Of a stretch of DNA of 64,000 nucleotides, positions 48,880-58,102 are shown in pieces. The translations under genes and the position numbers were made by a program. Every line of letters starts with the position of its first letter. Position 1 is the first letter of the stretch. The DNA comes from Fasciolopsis buskii. Its lineage: Eukaryota; Platyhelminthes; Trematoda; Plagiorchiida; Fasciolidae. The notes under the pieces are model-generated. The model saw only the letters and a list, made by a program, of their open reading frames with translations. It did no database searches and was not told the DNA's origin. The stretch is taken from NCBI GenBank assembly GCA_008360955.1, contig LUCM01005665.1, positions 39,267 to 103,266 of the forward strand. The letters are read 5' to 3'.

Positions 48880-48990
48880 TTAGGGGTAGGATCCCCTAAC
48901 TCAGCCCCTTCCTTCGGTTTGTCAACCGGGTAATATGAAGTCCACAGAGAGAATGTGGATCTCGATGGCAAATGATCTATGTACATTTCT
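48880..48990 (+). repeat. Copy of the dispersed TTCGGTTTG repeat
   Basis: CCTTCCTTCGGTTTGTCAAC and the following ATATGAAGTCC and GGATCTCGATGG blocks match the order at 56255-56325, where CTTCGGTTTGGGTAAC is followed by GTGTGAACTC and GGATCTCGATGG. Confidence 0.5.
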
Positions 48991-48999
48991 GCACCAGTA

Positions 49000-49056
49000 T
49001 GTCCATATACATATATATGTATATGTATATATACACACATATATATATATTTATGC
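49000..49056. repeat. Imperfect (TA/CA)n microsatellite
   Basis: Alternating TATATG, CATATA and TATACAC units. The short frames read through it in both directions are artefacts. Confidence 0.8.
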
Positions 49057-49639
49057 AATAATAGTTTATGTACAGTCCTCATATTCGTTATACCATAAAG
49101 TGGCGATTGTCTGTTATATCTTCAAGATACTTTGACTGGGTGCTCGGGGCGTCAACGACATGAATTATTAAGAATCACGTCTGTTGTAGTCTCTAGGTTC
49201 ACTTCCCATGTCGGTACATAGCAGTAGTTGACACGCTGTAACAAGTGTGACTTACGTGCATCTGATATCTGGCCGATTATTTGCTTTCTTAACTTTTATC
49301 CTGATACTAGATAGGCCTAGCAGTCTATAAAACCGGACTTGGGTCGATGCATTAATGAATGAATGGTTGCTTCTGGTGGAAGAGAAGGGACTGCAGTCAG
49401 ATTTGCAGCTCCCGCCTAATGTGTATTAGGTACAGTTCATGTGTTTACGCTTAGCATTATCATTTTCGTTGTCGTTTGTACGCAGAGCAACGGTAATTTC
49501 TGTCTCAATGGTAACCCTGCTTTGATTTAGGCAACCGAATAGTATTAAACCCACAAAGGAGTCATGGACCCCGATGGATAGCCGACTATATGAAAATGGA
49601 GAGTGAAGGAACCAGCATGTATAGTAAACTGTGAGCATT

Positions 49640-49815
49640 GCTTTTTTTTCTTTGCTCTTTGTCGTTTAGTTTTTGAACAGGTCCGTGCAAAATGCAACGG
49701 ACGGCAATTCGCTATCGGTTGGTCGTCATCGTTTAGCGTTAAACAGCAAAGTGAACCCCACTGACCGCTGCATTTCTCATCGAGTTTCACGTTGCAACCC
49801 AACAAGCTACGCAGG
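49640..49815 (-). mobile_element. RTE-like LINE 3' end fragment
   Basis: The block GTTAAACAGCAAAGTG...CCACTGACCGCTGC...CATCGAG matches the 3' end of the fragments at 58.85 kb, where it also lies on the minus strand, and at 60.13 kb (plus). Only the last part is kept. Confidence 0.5.
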
Positions 49816-50035
49816 GTGGTTTAGGCCAAAGATCCGATCATTACCGAAAAGTCAGGTTCAGGTCTGAAAAAGTAGCCCCCTGGTCCCCACTGACAAATCG
49901 CCCGTGTCAAATAGTGTAGCAGGTGGTCTCCAAGATGTAGGAATCGAACTGGGGAATAGGGGCCACGTTGTGCCTGTTCGAATCCGCGGACCGTGCACAA
50001 CATGCGCTAAATAGACTCTCGAAGTGTATGACTCG
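49815..50035. repeat. tRNA-like B-box sequences, possible SINE
   Basis: Two B-box-like decamers occur close together: GTTCGATTCC on the minus strand at about 49930-49940 and GTTCGAATCC on the plus strand at 49976-49985. A clear A box is not obvious for either. A tRNA-derived SINE relic is possible but not secured. Confidence 0.3.
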
Positions 50036-50037
50036 GT

Positions 50038-51030
50038 TTGGCATGGGCTTTGCGCCTTCAAAGTTCAAAGTGCTGTTACAGGACTGGACGACAGTACTGC
50101 CAAACTTGTTGCTGGATTAAGAGACTAACAACTGTAGTCCGTTTCACTTACTTTTGTGGCTGCCAGCCGAACGATAGTAGCTTGACAGTAGAGCTAAACA
50201 CTCCTATATCCAAGTTTCCAGCGCCTTACGCCGGATTGAGGCACTTGTTGCGTCGGCCTGATATTTCACTGAACTTGAAAGGTTGTGCGTACTGTGCCGC
50301 AATGCGCTCGGTTCTGCCGTACGGTTACGAGAAATGGATTATGCGTGGGGGAGATGTTCGCCACTTGGAAGTTTTTGATCACCGATGTCTACGTAGTATG
50401 ACTAGAATTGGATGGAGTGACCGGGTGAGTAATGTAGAGGTCAGGTATCTAACACTAGGTGCCGGCTGTCAGAATTCCCTTATATCAGCATACGAAACTT
50501 AATAGACTACGCCGGTTGGGTTACGTGTTGCGTATGGCGAGCATTCATCTACCATATCGAGCCCTATTTTGGGTTCCTCCCAAGGACTGGAAGAAACCAA
50601 ATAGATTTTAACAGCTGATGACAAGTGGGATGAGAAAATGCACAGCGAACCTAGGTAAAGTAGTTGTCTCACGCCTTCGTGGTTGGGGTCCGAAAGGCCC
50701 GTCAACTAGTTGGCTGAAGACACTGAAGGATATGGCAATGAATCACGAACAGTGGCGATCGTTGCCATTTTCTATCGAATCAGAATGATTGAAAGAGAGC
50801 GTGTGTATGGTTAGACTGTGTTCCGTGTGTTGGCTGCAGCGGTATCCTATCTTTTACTACCTCTGTAGGTCCAGTCACTGTTCCTCCTGGATATTCACTC
50901 TTTTTATAGACATGTGACCGTGGGAGAAAAGGCAGCGGTCAGTGAGGCTTGCATCGCTGTTTAACGCTGGGCGTTGATGATGATGATGATGATAATGATA
51001 ATGATGATGATGATGATGATGACGATGATC
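50038..51030 (+). mobile_element. RTE-like LINE, 3' half with ATG-repeat tail
   Basis: The 154-codon frame at 50038-50502 holds the C-terminal RT tract LRHLLRRPDISLNLKG, RSVLPYGYEKW and LEVFDHRCLRSMTRIGW with DRVSNVEVRYL. It is followed, in other frames, by the RLPYRALFWVPP-type block to 50700. The 3' UTR ends in an ATG microsatellite at 50975-51029, a common RTE tail type. From about 50299 to the end it is nearly identical to the inverted copy at 54991-55708. It is 5'-truncated and dead. Confidence 0.8.
50975..51029 (+). repeat. (ATG)n microsatellite, RTE 3' tail
   Basis: Tandem ATG with two TAATGATAATG interruptions and one GACG interruption. The inverted copy at 54992-55030 shares the GACG interruption (read as CGTC). 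Confidence 0.85.
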
Positions 51031-51054
51031 TGAGTTGGTAGCCCGGTCGGAAAA

Positions 51055-53170
51055 ATGAGTGGAAGAATAATTGATCCGTGTAGATGGTCTTCTGTTCAGC
51101 CACTTTGCGTTGCCTTATGGACAGGTTCTTGGTAAAAGAGCTTTGGTCGAAGTCCCTGATAGTCCTGCTTATCGGCTGGACTCCTTAACAGTATCCATGC
51201 CTTTTTCCCCATGAGTTATACGTCTGCAAATAATCCCACACTACGTCAGTCACCCAGCAGGATGATCAGGATCGCACTACCCAGCGAGCAGATTGAACAG
51301 TGAGGTGTCTGTTGCGGCTCACAGTTCGCTGTCTTCCATTCAGCCGTTTTCTTTTGTATCCTATCATCTCTTTGCCCGCTCTGCCTATCCATAGTGCTCC
51401 CACTGATAACACGCCCGATCCTCGCAGCGATTCATTGTCAAGTAGTGTTGTAAGTGGATTTCAGTCTGGAAGTTGACATTTTCTGAAGCATCGTCAACAT
51501 CTGAATCTCGGTTTCTTCAGTGTGCGCGCCTTAATGCAGGCTGGTCAACAGGCGCGTTTAGCTGTGACAGTGGGCTCACTTTCGATTGATGTCTGTTGCG
51601 TCAGTGAAATAACAATTCAAGATTCGAGTAATGTAATCCAACTAACTTCGTCCGATATCTCATCAAGATATATCCTGCACACTTCAGGAAACGAAACAGC
51701 TCAAGCTGTGAATCAACGCGGTGCAGGTATAGTCCTAAGTGAGAAGGTTAAAGTGGCCCTTCTATACTGGATCCCGGTTGACGGTCGTTTCTGCGTCGTA
51801 GGACAGCGAGGGTAGTTGTGTCGAGCGCTGTTTGTTTTTTATTCCTATGCCCGTCCCAGAAGACTAGCACTGGCACGCGGAAAGATGAGTTCTTTGACGT
51901 ACTCGCCACTTTTCGGAAGAAGAAAGGCTCTGACATTGTAGTTTTACCAGAACTAGTTCGTCAGAAGCTCGTTTGGGTTGACGCTGTTCCTTGCCCGCTG
52001 AGCGTACGGATAATGGGGGCAGGCTTCTCCAATTTTTTTGCGGACGATCGTTTATTCCCACAACACGCATCGCGGAGTGACGTCGCGCTCTAATTCCACG
52101 AGTAGTTTGAGTCAGATCGACCACACTGCATTAAGCTACCGTTCTATCTAGAACCGTAGATCGTACTGGAACACATACATCGTATAGGACTATACGTTAT
52201 TTTTGATGCGATTTCTGCTGCAGCTGGACGCAGCCCAAAGCCCGGTCGGCCGCCTAACATCCGTCTGATTCTGTTGTTCGCATCAACCTCGGTGAGCACC
52301 AATGGAGATCCGCGTTGGGATCAAACTAAGTGGTCGATGTGTTTTGCAGCAGGTTTTCCTTACGGCCCTAGATTCAGTGTCTGTCAAAGACACCGGATCA
52401 CCGAGCCTAAGGGAGCGAAACCGCCAGTTCCCTAACTGTAGGGGGTAGTTCAGATGCGATGACATCTGCAACGTCAACTGACGATGTGCCGTAAGACCAT
52501 AGAAACTGGTAGGTTAAGGTAGCTGAAGAAATGGGACTAGCAGCTGCTTCAGGTAACAGTTAAAGAATGTTTAAGCTTATATGCGATACCGGTGGGCGGC
52601 GAACTTCGGTTAGTGAAGTCGTGTGCGATCGAAATGGAACGCCCATTCATGGCAGGCATCAAAGAGTCGCTTATTGGGCTGAACAGTTTAGCTGCTGCAT
52701 GCTAATATAGTTAGTACGATGACTGTGAATCCTTGGATCTCTTAACCTCCCAAGGGAAGTGGAATCAAGCATTCAACTGTTGAAGAGGGGGAAAGCCGGC
52801 GGTACCAACGAACTCTCTTTCCCCAGTTCTTTTAGAACTGGGTGAAAAGGCTTTGACAAAAGCGGGTACCTCCTTGCTCCGTAATATTTAAAACGACGAG
52901 CGTATTCCGTTTCTTGGGATTAGTCACTGATTGTACCCATCTTCAAGAAGAGCATACGGAGTGGCTGTAGCAATCATCGTGGGATTAGTTTAATTCCGAT
53001 AATTATTAAGGTGTTGGTTTTGATTATGCTGCACCGTTTCACACCGATTCGCAATAGTAATATCCGCGAATAGCAGGTCAAATTTCGTCCAGGTTGAAGT
53101 TGCACCGACTAGATTTTTACTCCTCGGCAGTTACTCGAAACGCGCCGCACGCACCGCCGTCTTATGATCG
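51055..53170 (+). mobile_element. RTE-like LINE, 5' part (leader, endonuclease, RT entry)
   Basis: The leader (CCCCATGAGTTATACGTC at about 51211) matches 163-420 (minus) and 16.2 kb. The frame at 51522-51815 is endonuclease (ALMQAGQQARLAV, DVCCVSE, ALLYWIPVDGRFCVV). At 52570-52900 broken frames hold the RT entry region (GGRRTSVSEVVCDRNG, SPVLLELGEKALTKA, NDERIPF), parallel to the copy at 8.6 kb. Similarity ends near 53.17 kb, before motif B. It is dead. Confidence 0.75.
51522..51815 (+). pseudogene. RTE endonuclease N-terminal relic
   Basis: This 97-codon frame contains AGQQARLAVTVGSLSIDVCC, VSEITIQDSSNVIQL and ILSEKVKVALLYWIPVDGRF. It is the better-preserved of the endonuclease openings in the window (compare 9283-9765 and 16570-16680). 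The frame ends shortly after GRFCVV, and the catalytic GDFN-type segment is not readable in this frame. Confidence 0.7.
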
Positions 53171-53184
53171 TAGTCTTTCTCGGC

Positions 53185-53601
53185 TCAGTGGACCGGACAG
53201 CGCATTTGAATGCTCCACCGGAAGTGTATGCTAGCTAAGTTCCAACCAATCGAGTCTCGCAACAGCATTTTACTTTTTGATAATGCTTGACGCATCCCAA
53301 ATATGCGTACGTTGTCTTCCAGACTATGGAGAAAATCTTGCAACTTACTCGAGTCTTTACCGAGTAATACAACATCGACACATTCTAAACCACACAGGTT
53401 CCTGTATGAGCAGATGTCAGTGATATCATTCTTACATGAAGTTAGCGGTATCCCCATAGCCATCTGAACGACATAAGTGAAAAGTGTAAGGAAGTGAGCC
53501 TGACGAGCGCCGTTTCTCGTGGTGAACTCGTGGGAAACGCGTACTCGGCCTCGGCGGTTCGCATGCAGCCTGTGACGCACTGTTTTAGTGAGAGGCAGCA
53601 C
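53185..53601 (-). pseudogene. Reverse transcriptase relic of a second RTE subfamily
   Basis: This 138-codon minus frame reads RVRVSHEFTTRNGARQAHFL (motif B, changed), CSYRNLCGLECVDVVLLGKD (YADD has become CVDV) and SSKLQDFLHSLEDNVRIFGM. Loss of the catalytic Asp pair shows it is dead. The wording (ICSY-LC-LEYAD) matches the plus fragment at 60.65 kb rather than the 7.6-kb copy. Confidence 0.8.
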
Positions 53602-53609
53602 CGCCGAAT

Positions 53610-54980
53610 TACACGGTTGATCGAACCGAATGCCTGTCAGTTCAATGAAGTTAGAAGTCGAGAGTTTTCGGAAGTTGGCAATCGTAATATTTTCTGTTCA
53701 AGTTAGCTATTATCAATGCAACTTCGACGGAGTTGCGAGTTGTCTTGATTCTTGTGCCCCTTTTTAAGCGGAATATAGCGTCTTTGCACTGGGGACTAAG
53801 TCTGGCAGAAAAATACCCTAGTGGTTTGGAAGCTGTAGTGGCGATTTTCAGTGCGTTTCTTCTACGAATCTGGTCTCCGGTGCAGTATAGACCAAAACGA
53901 CGTTTTCCAACTTTTTCCAGATTTTTGAATAATGTTCAGTTAATGCCTGAATAAGAGAAAATTGAGTTCCTTATAGGTAGATTGGTTTTAGCAATGAAGT
54001 ATGATGTCCACTGGGAATTCTATACGGCCATCTCAGTTATACTCTATGGAACCGTCATTTTTTGCGACAAGGTTTTCGTGGTTTTCATCTCTAACATTTT
54101 CTGATGCTTCACTCCCAATAGACAGTTATTGCATACAGATAGTGATCGTTTACTCGTTTAATAGGAAATTTCTGCACGGCTTCTAGTTACTGCCGAATTC
54201 TTATCGTGCCTCCGTCGTGGTTCCAGAGGTAACCAACTTGCCTATGTAGGTGAATGCCCCATGGTTTGGATACTGTCAGTTGCACAGTGACTACATGTCA
54301 CTCCGTTTATAACACGGGCTGGAATACGACAAGGCTGGTACGTCTTTGCTTGGGCTTTGAAAACGAGCTTGTTCTTCTTACTTACCTTCGTCGGTATTTG
54401 GTGGTAGGTGCTGATCAATTCCGGCGTACTGCATACTTCATGTGGTCAAGTGTTTTCGATTAACTCATCTACACACGAGGAGGTTGAGCATCTGAATGTG
54501 TCAAGTGACTCATCGTTCGATTGTAATCGTTTGCTATCCCCTTGCTGTGATGTTTATTCCTACTAGTAAGATCTCGCACTCTTCACGGTCGTAGTTTACT
54601 GGCGGATGGTTTGCAATCGCAAGATAGGTGCTCGAAAATTAATTGCTTTATTTTCGGCCGCCACTAACTCACAGAAAAAAAACTGGTTTAGAAGCAGAAA
54701 GCAGCATTTTGATGCTTTCAGTATGATAAATTAATGTCCAGCCAAAACCATACACAAATCAAAGCAGCAAGCCTGTTACGTTGGTAGCAGATTTCTTTGA
54801 TTTGGGTAGATACGAATTGTCCCGGTGGGACCTAATGAACTGGTAGATGCCATTATATTTCTTCTAACAATGCGATAACCTACAATTTCCACTTTTCAAT
54901 CGGAGATATAGCTGTGGAAGCATTTGGGTGAAAGATACTCCCCGGTCCACACCACGGAAGGGATTCTTCCTTAGGAACCT
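53610..54980. other. Unassigned stretch inside the inverted-arm region
   Basis: Short plus-strand frames (60-73 codons) with no domain. Confidence 0.35.
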
Positions 54981-54990
54981 TAACCGGAGC

Positions 54991-55770
54991 TCATCATCAT
55001 CATCGTCATCATCATCATCATCATCATCATCAACGCCCAGCGTTAAACAGCGATGCAAGCCTCACTGACCGCTGCCTTTTCTCCCACGGTCACATGTCTA
55101 TAAAAAGAGTGAATATCCAGGAGGAACAGTGACTGGACCTACAGAGGTAGTAAAAGATAGGATACCGCTGCAGCCAACACACGGAACACAGTCTAACCAT
55201 ACACACGCTCTCTTTCAATCATTCTGATTCGATAGAAAATGGCAACGATCGCCACTGTTCGTGATTCATTGCCATATCCTTCAGTGTCTTCAGCCAACTA
55301 GTTGACGGGCCTTTCGGACCCCAACCACGAAGGCGTGAGACAACTACTTTACCTAGGTTCGCTGTGCATTTTCTCATCCCACTTGTCATCAGCTGTTAAA
55401 ATCTATTTGGTTTCTTCCATTCCTTGGGAGGAACCCAAAATAGGGCTCGATATGGTAGATGAATGCTCGCCATACGCAACACGTAACCCAACCGGCGTAG
55501 TCTATTAAGTTTCGTATGCTGATATAAGGGAATTCTGACAGCCGGCACCTAGTGTTAGATACCTGACCTCTACATTACTCACCCGGTCACTCCATCCAAT
55601 TCTAGTCATACTACGTAGACATCGGTGATCGAAAACTTCCAAGTGGCGAACATCTCCCCCACGCATAATCCATTTCTCGTAACCGTACGGCAGAACCGAG
55701 CGCATTGCGTCGCAGTACTCTAGGCCTTGTCGCAGCGATAGATCGGTTGTTATCTCAGTATCCATGCAGA
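54991..55770 (-). mobile_element. RTE-like LINE 3' end, inverted twin of 50.3-51.03 kb
   Basis: The minus strand from 55708 down to 54991 repeats 50299-51029 with only about two base changes that I can see, plus microsatellite length differences. The frame at 55765-55505 reads DAMRSVLPYGYEKW, then EVFDHRCLRSMTRIGW. Above 55708 the match to the plus copy drops sharply, although both are still RTE coding sequence. Confidence 0.85.
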
Positions 55771-55879
55771 CGGCCCCTCGGATGCACTCAAAAACTTTTT
55801 CTCCCTTATGTTTTACGAGTTTCGTGATGCTGACCGTGAAGAAATCTTAGATGCTAGTGTTCTCTGTTTTCAGTCGAGG

Positions 55880-56340
55880 CTCATTTAGATGGCCATGTGA
55901 GCCTCGATCTTTGCCGTTTGGCAAACGGGGAATGTTACTCGATCTTATGCTCTGCCCGAAGGGTAATGTTCGGTGCTCTCCACGGGATTGACCGGTCTTT
56001 GGTAATCAATTCAGTGGAGATGGTCAAACCCTAATCCCAAGCAGGTAACGGGCGGCGTACGAAGGATACGGATGTATTCTCACCGGAATCTGTGGCGTTG
56101 GGTTGAACTGGGCATCCAGAATGTCTGGCTTCATCCGAAGGGCGTATAAACTGAGTAATCAATCATCGGTCCCCAGTGGGGTTATACGACCCTCGGATCA
56201 TCGCGCTGTCTTATGGGTTAAATCGTTTGGTCAAAGGCTCGGCTTAGAGTCCCCTAAGTCCACCCTCTTCGGTTTGGGTAACTAGGTGGTGTGAACTCTT
56301 GGATCTCGATGGATGGCTGGCGATTTAGCGATGGAGAAGA
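55880..56340 (+). repeat. Dispersed repeat (TTCGGTTTGGGTAAC family)
   Basis: CTTCGGTTTGGGTAACTAGG, GTGTGAACTC and GGATCTCGATGG recur at 48.9 kb and, in the opposite direction, at 2.9 kb. The 60-codon frame at 56103-56285 reads ESPKSTLFGLGN, matching SPESTSFGLGN at 2.9 kb. Class unknown. Confidence 0.5.
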
Positions 56341-56689
56341 GCGAAGCTGTCGTATGTGGTAAACCATACAATTTCTTTTTCTTTTCTCATTGTCCTTCAC
56401 CATGGTTCCGACTGCACATGATCCCTACTCACATCTGTGCATAGAATGAATGTATATATACACGGATCACCACTTATTCGCCAGTCGGTTTTGCTATACG
56501 CATCTACGTTCTCGCAGCAAATGTGGCTAGTTTAAGATAGTATCAAGTGCGAAACAGAGCGTTATTCGGCGGTAGAAAATTAGATGGGATTTGTATCTTA
56601 GCCAAATAAGTACTCGATGGAACAGGGACAGAACTTTTTCACGATGTACGTGGCAACTCGCTGTTTTCTGTCTCATTTTCACAACTAAC

Positions 56690-56830
56690 CTAATGAGACC
56701 CTATGTGGTTCTACACTACTCAAAGTTATAGGGTCGTGATTGCCGGTTCTTCCCCCCAACGCAGTGGGCCCTAACTGCTGTGGCGCAAGATCCCCAATCG
56801 GACTCATGGATGAAATACATGAATAAACAG
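56690..56830 (+). repeat. Copy related to the SINE candidate at 57.48-57.6 kb
   Basis: CCTATGTGGTTC, TTCCCCCC and GCAGTGGGCCCT in order parallel the blocks at 57488-57595 (CTAATGTGGTTC, ATCCCCCC, TAGTGGGCCCT). No promoter boxes were seen upstream of this copy. Confidence 0.45.
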
Positions 56831-57357
56831 GAAAACGTGGATCGAGAAGGACGGTGAGAAGAACATGCAATTGTACACTTTCATGCGCGTGCGAAAAATT
56901 TGGAACAGTCTGTAATATCAGATGAATTCATATTTACTTGGGACGTGTCAGGTAAAGCAAGTCATTATCACTTAGGCAGTCATGATCAAGTGTCTTTATA
57001 TGAGTTGAAATGTCATCGCACATGCACAAGGCTCCGTTGACTTTTGTCGATGTGAAGGGTATTTGGTCTCGGCGTCGACCCAGTGCCAAATGTACACTAC
57101 AACAGTTAGTTGTGTTAAACGATTCAGAGGCATGGCGTGGAAAAATTGCCACCGAATATCGATTTTCGAGCAGCATCTCTGTGGGGTTACTTGACTTTGG
57201 TGTGCTAGTTTTACCAGCAACGTTGAGGTTGGACGTAAGCTACTGGAGAACATCTCGATCCTCAGAGCGCGCGCTACATTGGGATTGACTGAAACGTGTG
57301 GTATGCGTTATACTTGCTGGTAAGTGGAATTCCTCGGCATTGGTTGATGCATGGTTC

Positions 57358-57600
57358 AAGGTAGTCAAGTAGATTAGGCGTCTGTCACCGATAGGATCAG
57401 TTTCGAATCCCAGATCTGCCGTTCACTTTGGTGGTAGACGGTAACTTGCTGTTGCCCAGTTCGTTACCACATCTGACCTTAAGTGACCTAATGTGGTTCA
57501 GTGCCACTCCAATTTTAAGAGACAAGGCTGCCATCCCCCCACATAGTGGGCCCTGGTAGCTATGGGATGTCCCCTCCACGGCACTCATCCTTCGAGCATG
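57358..57600 (+). repeat. tRNA-derived SINE candidate
   Basis: An A-box-like TAGTCAAGTAG (57362-57372) and a B-box-like GTTTCGAATCC (57400-57410) sit 38 nt apart, start to start, as in a pol III internal promoter. The body after them shares blocks with 56690-56830, so it is repetitive. No cloverleaf was built, and a functional tRNA is unlikely. It lies about 370 nt upstream of the SPOP-like start codon. Confidence 0.5.
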
Positions 57601-57973
57601 TCAAATACAAGACGTGGTCAGTCCACAGTTTGCTAACGCTGACTCGCGGATTCCTCCGTGTGATTAATTCACTCTGCCGAGTTCAGCTACATGAGATTTT
57701 CCGAATAGGGAATTAGATATATCAGGTTGCGGGAATAGATGCATCAATCATTGATGCATTTGCGTTCAAAATCTCCGCTGGTCTGCATACCTCGGAATTA
57801 TTGCTTCCCACTATTTTTCGTTCGCACCATTACGAATTAACAATCAAAGCCAAAACTTTAGTGTAAGACTATTTGTTATCAGAACTGGGAATTTCTATAT
57901 TTATTATTTTCACTGTATTTTGATTATAAACGTATTAACATATTTGGTTATTTCAACCTTGATAGCTTATGCG

Positions 57974-58102
57974 ATGGATGCTCTGCGGGCCACACTGGAC
58001 AGCACTGATGGGCAAGTGACAACCGTCAGCAGAACCAGTTCGCCTCCTCCTTTGGATATTCTTACTCCACCCGTTGTTGCTGAGTACTGGTGCCATACAC
58101 AG
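57974..58102 (+). other. SPOP: SPOP-like exon 1
   Basis: 43 codons from ATG to CAG, donor GTATTT. The N-terminal ~25 residues are not conserved with human [12 protein letters not shown] matches AESWCYTQ. Confidence 0.9.

Noticed and set aside
48867..49135. Frames with Tyr/Ile/His repeats on both strands
   Set aside because: They are translations of a TA/CA microsatellite.
50499..50705. Frame shared antisense at 50.5 kb and sense at 55.3 kb as a conserved small protein
   Set aside because: It is the antisense shadow of the RTE C-terminal block. It appears twice only because the element is present twice in inverted orientation.
54864..55058. Poly-Asp minus frame as an acidic protein
   Set aside because: The Asp run is the translated ATC/GAT microsatellite at the RTE tail.
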